A DNA stretch of 34,402 bases from NCBI GenBank assembly GCA_045546615.1, contig JAZQDD010000018.1, forward strand, positions 1 through 34,402. Direction: 5' to 3'. The position numbers were made by a program, and so were the translations under genes. Under the pieces are notes generated by a model, which saw only the letters and a program-made list of their open reading frames with translations, did no database searches and had not been told where the DNA came from. This document shows positions 22,154 through 29,651 of this stretch, piece after piece; position 1 is the first letter of the stretch; every line of letters starts with the position of its first letter. The stretch is from CAG-390 sp045546615 (GTDB taxonomy: Bacteria > Bacillota > Clostridia > Oscillospirales > CAG-272).

Positions 22154-23392
22154 ATGTTTTTTGAAAGATTATCCCAGTTCGACGCAGACGTAGCTGCTTC
22201 TTGCGGCAGAGAGCTTAAGCGTCAGCAGGGCAACATTGAGCTTATCGCATCCGAGAATATCGTTTCCGAGGCAGTCCTTCTTGCCGCAGGCGGAGTACTT
22301 ACCAACAAGTATGCCGAGGGTTATCCCGCAGCCCGTTACTACGGCGGATGTGAGTTTGTTGACGAGGTAGAGAATATCGCACGCGAGCGCGCTTGCCGCC
22401 TTTTCGGTGCGGAACACGCAAACGTTCAGCCCCATTGCGGTGCTAACGCAAACCTTGCCGCATTTTTTGCTCTCGTTTCTCCCGGTGACACCGTTCTTTC
22501 CATGAATCTTGCCCACGGCGGACACATTTCCCACGGTCTGCCCGTAAATATTTCTGGTAAGTATTTCAACATCGTTTCCTACGGCGTAGAGCCTGATACC
22601 GGTCTTATCGACTATGATAAGGTTCGTGCGGCGGCTCTTGAGTGCAAGCCCAAGCTCATCGTTGCTGGTGCAAGCGCATATTCCAGAATTATTGATTTTG
22701 CTAAATTCCGTGAGATTGCTGACGAGGTAGGCGCATACCTTATGGTAGACATGGCGCACATCGCAGGTCTTGTTGCGGCAGGACTTCATCCCAGCCCCGT
22801 TCCCCACGCTCATGTTGTTACCACCACCACGCACAAGACTCTGCGCGGCCCTCGCGGAGGTATGATCCTCTGCCGTGAGGAGTTCGCAAAGAAGATAGAC
22901 AAGGCTATATTCCCCGGCACGCAGGGCGGTCCTCTTATGCACATCATCGCCGCAAAGGCTGTTGCTTTCGGCGAGGCACTTCGCCCCGAGTTCGTTGAGT
23001 ATCAGAAGCAGGTAGTTGCTAACGCCAAGACTCTTGCCGCAGGTCTTACCGCACGCGGAGTAGAGCTTCTCACGGGCGGTACTGACAACCACCTTATGCT
23101 CCTCAACCTTGCTAACACCGATTGCACGGGACGTGATCTTGAGGTCAGACTTGACAGCGTACACATCACCGCTAACAAGAACGCAGTTCCCAACGATCCC
23201 AGAAAACCCGCAGTTACCTCGGGTCTGCGCGTAGGTACTCCCGCAGTTACCACCCGCGGCTTCAAGGAAGAGGATATGGAAAAGATCGCAAGCTTCATTG
23301 CTGATTCCGTATTTGATTTCGACGCAAAGAAGGCAGCTATCGCCGAGGGCGTAGCAGAGCTTTGCGCGAAGTATCCCATTTATAATTGGTAA
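22154..23392 (+). CDS. glyA: Serine hydroxymethyltransferase
   Basis: 412 residues, the standard bacterial length. The cytosolic PLP enzyme converts serine + tetrahydrofolate to glycine + 5,10-methylene-THF, the main source of one-carbon units. Motifs: RQQGNIELIASENIVSEAV near the N-terminus, NKYAEGYPAARYYGG, AHGGHISHG, MVDMAHIAGLVA, and TTTHKTLRGPRGG with the PLP lysine at about residue 228. ATG 22154 (MFFERL) is chosen, eight bases after GGGAG; GTG and TTG just upstream are in frame but have poorer spacing. Single-gene unit with its own promoter; a G/C hairpin without a clear T-run (about 23401-23432) follows. Confidence 0.97.
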   Translation: MFFERLSQFDADVAASCGRELKRQQGNIELIASENIVSEAVLLAAGGVLTNKYAEGYPAARYYGGCEFVDEVENIARERACRLFGAEHANVQPHCGANANLAAFFALVSPGDTVLSMNLAHGGHISHGLPVNISGKYFNIVSYGVEPDTGLIDYDKVRAAALECKPKLIVAGASAYSRIIDFAKFREIADEVGAYLMVDMAHIAGLVAAGLHPSPVPHAHVVTTTTHKTLRGPRGGMILCREEFAKKIDKAIFPGTQGGPLMHIIAAKAVAFGEALRPEFVEYQKQVVANAKTLAAGLTARGVELLTGGTDNHLMLLNLANTDCTGRDLEVRLDSVHITANKNAVPNDPRKPAVTSGLRVGTPAVTTRGFKEEDMEKIASFIADSVFDFDAKKAAIAEGVAELCAKYPIYNW

Positions 23393-23400
23393 AAATCATG

Positions 23401-23432
23401 CGGGCCGACGGGGTTTATCCGTCGGTCCGTAC
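23401..23432 (+). terminator. Hairpin after glyA
   Basis: CGGGCCGACGG pairs with CCGTCGGTCCG around GTTTAT, right after the glyA stop codon. No proper T-tract follows, so termination may be partial or factor dependent. Confidence 0.45.
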
Positions 23433-23470
23433 TGTGCCGTTTCGATTTTGAAAAAAATTGCGATATGCTA

Positions 23471-23499
23471 TTGCAAACGGCAGAAAAATTTGATATAAT
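23471..23499 (+). promoter_or_regulatory. Promoter of SRP RNA
   Basis: TTGCAA (23471-23476) and TATAAT (23494-23499), spacer 17. The predicted start is about 15-20 bases before the paired 5' end of the SRP RNA. Confidence 0.75.
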
Positions 23500-23520
23500 A
23501 ATAAAGCAAACTTATTTTGC

Positions 23521-23830
23521 GGTTTGGGCTGTGAAATAAGGCCATACCAGCCGGGGAGTTAGCGGTGCCCTGTACCCGAAATCCGCTTTAGCGGGGGTTC
23601 ATTCCCCTTATGAGGGCGGCGTCGTGACGGTCTGCGATACGCAGTCTGTGTTGAAGGATGGGTCTTGCGCAATCGGGCGCTGTGAACCATGTCAGGTGGG
23701 GAACCAAGCAGCATTAAGCAGTTAGCAAGATGTGCCGCGAGGTAGCCTGTCCTGAGCAGAATGCGTGACTAACGCGTGGCGACAAAGTTCAAGTTTGGGG
23801 TGTATGGTCTTACTTCACAGCCCAAGTCTT
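23521..23830 (+). ncRNA. ffs: Signal recognition particle RNA, large bacterial type
   Basis: The 5' end TTGGGCTGTGAAATAAG pairs with CTTACTTCACAGCCCAA near 23808-23825, closing the long rod. The Alu-domain signature GCGGTGCCCTGTACCCGAA with ATCCGC-TTTA-GCGGG follows. The S domain contains GTCAGGTGGGGAACCAAGC, i.e. helix 8 with GGAA tetraloop closed by TGG/CCA and the AGCAGC internal loop that binds Ffh. The ~300-nt size with an Alu domain is the Bacillus/Clostridium form (scRNA). Position just upstream of dnaX is the conserved Firmicutes arrangement. Exact ends are estimates from the terminal pairing. Confidence 0.93.
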
Positions 23831-23856
23831 TAGTTTGGTTCATCGGGAGGTGTGTG

Positions 23857-25443
23857 ATGCATCAGGCATTATACCGAAAATGGCGGCCTGCGACCTTTGA
23901 CGAGGTAGTGGGGCAGGAGCATATTACGGATATATTGAAGTATGAGACCGATAACGGTCTTTTTTGCCATGCATACCTGTTTTGCGGCTCACGCGGAACG
24001 GGAAAGACCACCTGCGCAAAGATACTTGCGCGCGCAGTCAACTGCGAGCATCCCGTAAACGGCAGTCCGTGCGGAGAGTGCGATGCCTGCCGAACCATAG
24101 CGTCGGGTGCGACGACGGACATTCTCGAGATGGACGCCGCATCCAATAACAAGGTCGACGATATCAGAAATATTCTTGACGAGGTCGTCTATACGCCGAC
24201 CTTTATGAAATACCGCGTTTACATCATCGACGAGGTACACATGCTCTCGTCCTCGGCGTTCAACGCGCTTCTCAAAACGCTTGAAGAGCCGCCCGCGCAC
24301 GTGGTTTTCATACTTGCGACGACGGAGCTTCAAAAGCTCCCCGCAACTATAATTTCAAGGTGTCAGCGATTCGATTTTCGCAGGATCGCCACCTCTGTTC
24401 TGACCGAAAGACTGCACCTCATCGCAAAGGAAGAGGGGATATCTCTCGACCCCGCGGCGGCTCTCATTCTTGCGCGGCTTGCGCAGGGCGGTATGCGTGA
24501 TGCTATCAGCCTTTTTGAGCTTTGTGCCGCGGGCGGACGAGCAGTTACACCCGAGGCCGTCAGCGAAACTGTCGGCTCGTGCGGACGTGAGTCGATGTCA
24601 AGGACAGTCCGCGCTATTTCCGCAAAAGATACGGCAAGGCTCTTTGAGATAATTGCCGAGATAGACGCATCTGCAAAGGATATTGCGGTATTCTGGCAGG
24701 AGCTTATCTCGTATTACAGAGATATGCTCGTTATCCGCACCGCGAAGGCGGCGTCCGCGCTTAAATATCTTGACCTTACGGACAGCGAGGCGGAAATGCT
24801 CCGAACGGATGCCGCCGCTTTCAGCCGTGAGTCGCTGATGTATCACAGCCGTCTGCTTGATGAGGCGTATGCCTCAATGCAACGCCCCGGCGCATCGCGC
24901 CGAACGGTTGCCGAGCTTACGCTTATCAGACTTTGCGACGAGAGGCTTGGAACTTCCCCCGACGCGCTTCTTGCCCGAATAGCCGCGCTTGAGGCAAAGC
25001 TTGCCGCAGGCGTGAGCGTTGCCTCTACCACGCAAGCACCCGAGCCCGAGCCCGAGGAGCGTCCACAGCCGACACCCGAGTCTGTGCCTGCGCCGACACC
25101 TGCGCCCGCAGACGGAGCAAAGCGCACTCTGCGCCCCTTGCGCGTGTGGGCAGAGGTGATAGAGACCTTCCGCGGCACTAACCCCGGAGTTGCGGCACTG
25201 CTCACTACCGAGCGTGCGTATACCGACGACGGCGGCAGAATAATAGTCAGCTATTCAAAGGACATTACAAAAATAATGATGTCGCCACCCGAAAAAATGG
25301 AGGCGTTTTGCAGTGCGCTTTCCCTTGCGCTTGACAGGGCGGTAGAGCCGCGCAGCGTCGTTTTTGAGAAGGTCGAGGCGGGCGGTGCGCCCAATGATGC
25401 AAAGATACTTGCCGACGAGCTTGATGAGCTGGCAGGAATTTAA
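23857..25443 (+). CDS. dnaX: DNA polymerase III subunits gamma/tau
   Basis: 528 residues. Clamp-loader ATPase of the replisome. MHQALYRKWRPATFDEVVGQEH is the standard start, so ATG 23857 behind CGGGAGG is used, not the upstream frame inside the SRP RNA. Walker A GSRGTGKT at 44-51, zinc cysteines 63, 72, 75, 78, DEVH (Walker B) at 125-128, and a sensor-1 region (FILATTELQKLPATIISRCQRFDF, split here by the SRC arginine finger motif) are all present. A Pro/Glu/Thr-rich linker (about 415-450) leads to a short tau C-terminal domain. First of the dnaX-ebfC-recR operon; the SRP RNA precursor may share its transcript. Confidence 0.97.
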   Translation: MHQALYRKWRPATFDEVVGQEHITDILKYETDNGLFCHAYLFCGSRGTGKTTCAKILARAVNCEHPVNGSPCGECDACRTIASGATTDILEMDAASNNKVDDIRNILDEVVYTPTFMKYRVYIIDEVHMLSSSAFNALLKTLEEPPAHVVFILATTELQKLPATIISRCQRFDFRRIATSVLTERLHLIAKEEGISLDPAAALILARLAQGGMRDAISLFELCAAGGRAVTPEAVSETVGSCGRESMSRTVRAISAKDTARLFEIIAEIDASAKDIAVFWQELISYYRDMLVIRTAKAASALKYLDLTDSEAEMLRTDAAAFSRESLMYHSRLLDEAYASMQRPGASRRTVAELTLIRLCDERLGTSPDALLARIAALEAKLAAGVSVASTTQAPEPEPEERPQPTPESVPAPTPAPADGAKRTLRPLRVWAEVIETFRGTNPGVAALLTTERAYTDDGGRIIVSYSKDITKIMMSPPEKMEAFCSALSLALDRAVEPRSVVFEKVEAGGAPNDAKILADELDELAGI

Positions 25444-25475
25444 TAAAAAGATAAAGATAAAAAAGGAGATAAACG

Positions 25476-25826
25476 ATGAAAGTAAGACTTCCCAAGGGTA
25501 TGGGCGGAGGCCCGCAGGACATGAATTCCATGATGCGTCAGGTACAGAAGTTTCAGGAGGAGCGCGAGGCTCTCGCGGCTGATCTTGAGGCGAGAGAGTA
25601 CGAGGTTGCCGCAGGCGGCGGAGCTGTAAAGGTCATAATTACGGGCGAGCGCCGCATTACCGAGATAAAGATAGCCCCCGAGATAGTTGACGAGGACGAT
25701 ATCGAAACGATGGAGGACATCATCGTTGCCGCAGTAAACGAGGCGATCGGCAGAGTTGAGGCGGAGTCAGCCGCAGAGATGAGCGCACTTGCCGCTAAAT
25801 ACGGCATTCCCGAGGGCGCGTTTTAA
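25476..25826 (+). CDS. ebfC: YbaB/EbfC nucleoid-associated protein
   Basis: 116 residues, the usual size. N-terminal Gly/Met-rich KGMGGGPQDMNSMMRQVQKFQEE, then the YbaB core EYEVAAGGGAVKVIITGERRITEIKIAPEIV..DDIETMEDIIVAAVNEAI, a tweezer-like dimer that binds DNA non-specifically. It sits 32 bases after dnaX with AAAAGGAG as RBS and overlaps the recR start by one base, the conserved dnaX-yaaK-recR order. Confidence 0.95.
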   Translation: MKVRLPKGMGGGPQDMNSMMRQVQKFQEEREALAADLEAREYEVAAGGGAVKVIITGERRITEIKIAPEIVDEDDIETMEDIIVAAVNEAIGRVEAESAAEMSALAAKYGIPEGAF

Positions 25827-26428
25827 TGGCCGGAAGTATCAAGTCGCTTGAGCTTTTGGCGGAGCAATTCGGCCGTCTTGACGGTGTTGGAAAGCGCACG
25901 GCTATGCGCCTTGCCTTTTCGGTGCTTAATATGACGGATGAGGCGGCGGCGGGTTTTGCCGACGCTATTCTCGAAGCCAAGCGGAGTATACATTTTTGTC
26001 CCGTTTGTCAAAATCTTACCGACCTTGATATATGCCCCGTGTGCGCGGACGAGACACGCGACAGGAGCGTTATTTGCGTGGTTCAGGACACGAAATCTCT
26101 GCTTGCTATCGAAAAGGTCAGGGAATACAGGGGCGTGTATCATGTGCTTCACGGGCTTATCTCGCCCATGCAGGGAATAACCCCAGACAATATTCGTCTG
26201 CGAGAGCTTATCGAGCGTATTTCGGCAAGTGACGAGGTCGAGGAGGTCATTATTGCGACCAATCCCACCGCCGAGGGCGAGGCGACGGCGATGTATATCG
26301 CGCGTCTCTTAAAACCCTGCGGTATAAAGGTCACTCGCATTGCCAACGGCATTCCCGTCGGCGGCGAGCTTGAATTTGCCGACGAATACACCCTTTCCCG
26401 CGCGTTTGAGGGAAGAAGGGAATATTGA
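25826..26428 (+). CDS. recR: Recombination mediator protein RecR
   Basis: 200 residues, full length. Helix-hairpin-helix LDGVGKRTAMRLA (18-30), C4 zinc finger with Cys58, 61, 70, 73 (FCPVCQ...DICPVC), Toprim domain starting VICVVQDTKSLLAIE and continuing IIATNPTAEGEATAMYIARLL, and the C-terminal IANGIPVGGELEFADEYTLSRAFEGRR. It works with RecO to load RecA at gaps. The start ATG overlaps the ebfC stop (TAATG). Its stop codon lies at the foot of the first hairpin of the downstream array. Confidence 0.97.
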   Translation: MAGSIKSLELLAEQFGRLDGVGKRTAMRLAFSVLNMTDEAAAGFADAILEAKRSIHFCPVCQNLTDLDICPVCADETRDRSVICVVQDTKSLLAIEKVREYRGVYHVLHGLISPMQGITPDNIRLRELIERISASDEVEEVIIATNPTAEGEATAMYIARLLKPCGIKVTRIANGIPVGGELEFADEYTLSRAFEGRREY

Positions 26429-26729
26429 AAACACCTGCGGTGTTTTCAGTGAAATCCGACTTCGTCGGGTGAAATACGGCTTCGCCGTGTGAAATATTTT
26501 GCTTGCGCAAAATGTGAAATATTTGCCTTACGGCAAATGTTAAGGAAAAAAGTAGTTGAAGCCTCGGCTTCAACCACTTTTTGTTTTATTAAACGCTTTT
26601 TGCGGCGCAAAAAGCTACATTAACGTTTGCCGTTAGGCAAACACTTCATGCGCCGTAGGCGCGCTTCACGTGCGAAGCACGCTTCACTGCGGCGAAGCCG
26701 CAACTTCAAGTAAAACGCCGCGCGTTTTA
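26428..26729. repeat. Directional mini-hairpin array with GTGAAAT / CTTCAC spacers, halves inverted
   Basis: Fills the whole gap between recR and the LRR gene. Left half: AAAACACC-TGC-GGTGTTTT (26428-26446), CCGAC-TTC-GTCGG (26456-26468), ACGGC-TTC-GCCGT (26476-26488), ATTTTGC-TTGC-GCAAAAT (26496-26513), ATTTGCC-TTAC-GGCAAAT (26521-26538), joined by GTGAAAT. Centre: a terminator hairpin (26546-26587). Right half: GCTTTTTGC stem (26595-26615), GTTTGCC-GTTA-GGCAAAC (26625-26642), GCGCC-GTA-GGCGC (26650-26662), GTGC-GAA-GCAC (26670-26680), TGCGGC-GAA-GCCGCA (26688-26702) and a TAAAACGC stem (26711-26729), joined by ACTTCA or GCTTCAC. Loops and spacers both reverse strand at the centre. Confidence 0.85.
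26546..26587. terminator. Central bidirectional terminator of the recR-LRR junction
   Basis: An imperfect 17-bp stem, AAAAAGT.GTTGAAGCC / GGCTTCAAC.ACTTTTT, with T-runs on both strands. It would stop transcripts from recR (+) and from the LRR gene (-). Confidence 0.8.
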
Positions 26730-26732
26730 CTT

Positions 26733-28466
26733 TTAAATGTCTCCGTCCGTGCAGTGTACGGTGTATGAGCCGGCGTTGGTGTTCCAATCGCTACCTTTCG
26801 ATATAGCATTCCACTGCGCAATAGTTCCGCCGTAGTTTATGCTCGTGAGCGATCGACACCATATGAACGCATAATCGCCAATGCTCTTAACGTTTGCGCC
26901 AATCGTTATGCTTGCGAGTGAGGGGCAACCGCCAAACGCGGAACTGTCGATTTCCCAAACGCTGTCGGGTATGACTATACTCGTGAGCGAGGGACATTCT
27001 CCAAACGCTGAACTGTTAATTCTTATGACGCTTCCGTCAGCGGGGATAACGCTTGTGCCGCATCCCTGAATAAGAGTTTTGCTTTCCGTTGCAATAAGGC
27101 AGTTGCCGGCGCTGTGGTAAACAGGGTTGCGCTCGTCAACGCTGATGCTTGTCAGCGAAGGGCAAGAGTAAAAGGCATAATCATTAATCTTCGTAACGTC
27201 CTTGTGGATATTTATGCTCGTGATTGAGGAACAACCGTGGAACGTAAAAGGTTGGACTTCAGTAATCGTACCGGGTATCACAAGGTTGGAAAGCTTTTCA
27301 CCATTCAAATAAATGGCGGCGCCATAGTAGCAGGGGGATGAAAGTGAGCCTTGAAGCGAATTGTTACACCAAGCCGCAAGGTCGCTTATATATACGCTTG
27401 TGAGCGAGTAGCATTCGCAGAACGCATCCTCGCCAATGCTCGTAATACCGGCGGGGATGGTTATGCTCGTGAGCGAGGAGCAATATTCGAACGCATAATC
27501 GGCAATGCCCGTAACGGGCTTGCCATTGTATGTAGATGGAATAACTATGTCTGTGTCTGTGCAGGAGCCGATACCGGCAACAAAATAGCTTTTTCCGTCT
27601 CCGACAAGGCTGAATTTAAGAGCTTCGCTTGTTTTTGTTTCTCCGCAAGCGGTGCAAGTGCCGTTTGCGTAGCTGTGTCCCTTTGCGGCGATCTCGGTCT
27701 GCTTTACGGTAACAGTGCCGCAGACGGAGCATTTTTTGCCGTCGGATAGTCCTTTTTCGGTGCAAGTTGCGGCTTTTCCGCTAACTTTAACCTCGGTGTG
27801 TCCCTTTGCGGCGATGGTTTTTGTTTCAGCCGCGCCGCAGGAGCAGGTGCGCTTTTCCTCGCCCGCGGTGGTGCAGGTAGGAGCTTTGCTCTCTTTCCAT
27901 GCGCCGTAGCTGTGAACGTGGGGCGCGGTGGTCTCGGGAGCCTTTGTAGTCTCGGGAGCCTTTGTAGTCTCGGGAGCTTTTGTGGTTTCGGGAGCCTTTG
28001 TAGTCTCGGGAGCCTTTGTAGTCTCGGGAGCTTTTGTGGTCTCGGGAGCCTTTGTAGTCTCGGGAGCCTTTGTAGTCTCGGGAGCTTTTGTGGTCTCGGG
28101 AGCTTTTGTGGTCTCTGGAGCCTTTGTAGTCTCGGGAGCCTTTGTAGTTTCGGGAGCCTTGGTGGTCTCTGGCGTATTGGTGGTTTCGGGAGCTACCGTA
28201 GTCTCTTCGGACGGTAAAGTAGTATCTTCCGCAGTTGTATCTGCTGCGGTTGTGTCTGCTGCAGTGGTGTCGGTTGCGGTGGTATTAGCCGCAGTTGTGT
28301 TTGCTGCTGTAGTATTAGCCGCTGTTGTGCCAGCCGCCGTTGTGTCGGGTGCGCTCGTGTCGGGTGCGGTGGTCGTCTCGCCCTCGCCGTCGTCACACGC
28401 CACAAAGCATGAGGCGCACATGAGAAGCGCAAGGATGAGCGCTAAAATTTTAGTTGTTGCTTTCAT
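26733..28466 (-). CDS. BspA-type leucine-rich-repeat surface lipoprotein
   Basis: 577 residues. Lipoprotein signal (MKATTKILALILALL..., lipobox FVAC with Cys24), then a long Thr/Ala-rich stretch and about 13 copies of TTKAPE (residues ~100-180), a likely wall-spanning stalk. Next come two TCT..G...CxCG repeats (HVHSYGAWKESKAPTCTTAG...), the same unit as in the lipoprotein at 4129-5655. The C-terminal half is LRR_5/BspA repeats: SLTSITIPAGITSIGEDAFCEC, TKINDYAFYSCPSLTSISV, SLTSIVIPDSVWEIDSSAFGGC and others. Such proteins mediate adhesion in gut and oral bacteria. Start ATG follows AGGAGGAAAAA. It is bracketed by two hairpin arrays. Confidence 0.9.
   Translation of the reverse strand: MKATTKILALILALLMCASCFVACDDGEGETTTAPDTSAPDTTAAGTTAANTTAANTTAANTTATDTTAADTTAADTTAEDTTLPSEETTVAPETTNTPETTKAPETTKAPETTKAPETTKAPETTKAPETTKAPETTKAPETTKAPETTKAPETTKAPETTKAPETTKAPETTKAPETTAPHVHSYGAWKESKAPTCTTAGEEKRTCSCGAAETKTIAAKGHTEVKVSGKAATCTEKGLSDGKKCSVCGTVTVKQTEIAAKGHSYANGTCTACGETKTSEALKFSLVGDGKSYFVAGIGSCTDTDIVIPSTYNGKPVTGIADYAFEYCSSLTSITIPAGITSIGEDAFCECYSLTSVYISDLAAWCNNSLQGSLSSPCYYGAAIYLNGEKLSNLVIPGTITEVQPFTFHGCSSITSINIHKDVTKINDYAFYSCPSLTSISVDERNPVYHSAGNCLIATESKTLIQGCGTSVIPADGSVIRINSSAFGECPSLTSIVIPDSVWEIDSSAFGGCPSLASITIGANVKSIGDYAFIWCRSLTSINYGGTIAQWNAISKGSDWNTNAGSYTVHCTDGDI
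27928..28165 (-). repeat. 18-bp tandem repeats coding for TTKAPE
   Basis: About 13 copies of an 18-bp unit (+ strand TTTGTAGTCTCGGGAGCC and variants). Third-position variants recur every three units over the first nine copies, giving a 54-bp higher-order period. All changes keep the reading frame. Confidence 0.9.
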
Positions 28467-28496
28467 TTTTTCCTCCTGAAATGTTATACGTGTATA

Positions 28497-28525
28497 ATTA
28501 TACGCCTAAAAGATACAAATGTCAA
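28497..28525 (-). promoter_or_regulatory. Promoter of the LRR lipoprotein gene
   Basis: On the minus strand TTGACA (28525-28520) and TATAAT (28502-28497), spacer 17, 31 bases upstream of the start codon. Perfect consensus. Confidence 0.85.
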
Positions 28526-28545
28526 CTATTGCGGCAAAAATTAAC

Positions 28546-28980
28546 AAAATGGAAAGAAACGCGCGCGTTTCTTCCCATTTTATTTTTCTAAATTGCTTTT
28601 TGCGGTGCAAAAAGCTTCCTCAATTTTGCACTTTGCACTCAAAACTATGTTTGCACCCACAATTTGCCTCCCTTTGCACAAGGGAGCCTATATAACAATC
28701 GCCTTTGATAGTACGTAGCCGTAATTTTAGTGCTAACCCCTAATAAATCGATCAGTGCAAACATCAAGCGGCGTTTGTCTGCGGAAAAACGGCGAGATTC
28801 GCTCGCTACGCCTCGAAGCAGCTCGGCGTATCTTCGGAATGACGCAAGGAAAACGGCGTTGCCGTTTTCTGTGAAATCCGACTTCGGCGGGTGAAATACG
28901 GCTTCGCCGTGTGAAATATTTAGCTTGCGCAAAAAGCTTCATCAACTTTGCACTTTGCACTTTGCACTTTGCACTATATT
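28546..28980. repeat. Repeat-rich gap: hairpins, degenerate GTGAAAT array, TTTGCAC tandem repeats
   Basis: No gene is seen between the LRR promoter and the nudix promoter. Contents in order: a long hairpin around AGAAACGCG/CGCGTTTCT (28546-28583); GCTTTTTGC-GGT-GCAAAAAGC (28595-28615), 20 of 21 bases identical to the stem at 26595-26615; two TTTGCAC units (28625-28638); CTCCCTT-TGCAC-AAGGGAG near 28668-28686; a GCGAGATTCGCTCGC-type segment near 28790-28805; then CCGAC-TTC-GGCGG and ACGGC-TTC-GCCGT joined by GTGAAAT (28880-28918), a decayed copy of the left half of the recR-side array; and four perfect CTTTGCA heptamers (28946-28973). The AAAAAGCTTC.TCAA.TTTGCAC context occurs twice, at 28609 and 28931. 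Confidence 0.75.
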
Positions 28981-29004
28981 GCTCCCTTGGCGCAATATTT
29001 ATGT

Positions 29005-29033
29005 TTGACAAATCACTATAAATGCGGTATACT
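29005..29033 (+). promoter_or_regulatory. Promoter of the nudix-MFS-GDPD-murQ operon
   Basis: TTGACA (29005-29010) and TATACT (29028-29033), spacer 17, 43 bases before the start codon 29076. Confidence 0.8.
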
Positions 29034-29075
29034 AATCTTGGATAATTACCATAATATGATAAGGCGGTGATTTTT

Positions 29076-29651
29076 ATGAATTTTTCGGATTTTGAAGAGA
29101 AAAAGGTGCGCGGTGAGGTCATCTTTGACGGCAAGGTGATGCGTGTTGAGAGGGACGAGATAACGCTTCCCAACGGCAAGGAAGCCTTTCGCGAGGTAGT
29201 GCGCCACCCCGGTGCTGTTTGCATCGTTCCCATTACTACCGAGGGCGAGGTCATCCTTGTCCGCCAGTACAGATATCCGCACAAGGACGTGCTTCTTGAA
29301 ATACCCGCGGGCAAGCTCGAGGCGGGCGAGCGCGATAGCGCGCAGACCATTGCCGAGGCGGCTCTGCGCGAGCTTAAAGAGGAGGTCGGCGTAACGCCGG
29401 AGCGCTTCACCTACATCGGTGCTCTGTACCCCTCGGTTGCCATCCTTGACGAGGTGATATTTATGTATCTTGCCGAGGGCTTGCAGTTTGTCGAGACCTC
29501 GCCCGACGAGGACGAATTCCTTGAAACTGTCAAAATTCCGCTTGACGAGCTGTGCGAGATGATAGTGCGCGGCGACGTTCCCGATGCTAAAACGCAGGCG
29601 GGCGTGCTGAAAGCGGCGTATATTCTTGGAAAAAGGGGAAATAAAGAATGA
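29076..29651 (+). CDS. NUDIX hydrolase, ADP-ribose pyrophosphatase-like
   Basis: 191 residues of the NudF-like group, which hydrolyses ADP-ribose or nucleoside diphosphate sugars to AMP and sugar phosphate. N-terminal strands VRGEVIFDGKVMRVERDEITLPNGK and VCIVPITTEGEVILVRQYRYP are typical. The Nudix box is GKLEAGE...ALRELKEEVGV; the REL.EEVG metal helix is intact but there are 12 rather than 7 residues between GX5E and RE. ATG 29076 behind AAGGCGGTG is chosen over GTG 29067. First of four tightly packed genes; its stop overlaps the MFS start by four bases. Confidence 0.88.
   Translation: MNFSDFEEKKVRGEVIFDGKVMRVERDEITLPNGKEAFREVVRHPGAVCIVPITTEGEVILVRQYRYPHKDVLLEIPAGKLEAGERDSAQTIAEAALRELKEEVGVTPERFTYIGALYPSVAILDEVIFMYLAEGLQFVETSPDEDEFLETVKIPLDELCEMIVRGDVPDAKTQAGVLKAAYILGKRGNKE

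Noticed and set aside
26428..26729. CRISPR array or simple REP element
   Set aside because: No repeat of 24 bases or more and no cas genes. The stems differ in sequence, unlike REP/BIME copies, and no REP-type Y1 transposase is in the window.
27798..28479. Gly/Ser/Val repeat open frames on the + strand
   Set aside because: They are the complement of the in-frame TTKAPE repeats of the LRR lipoprotein; no independent start signals.
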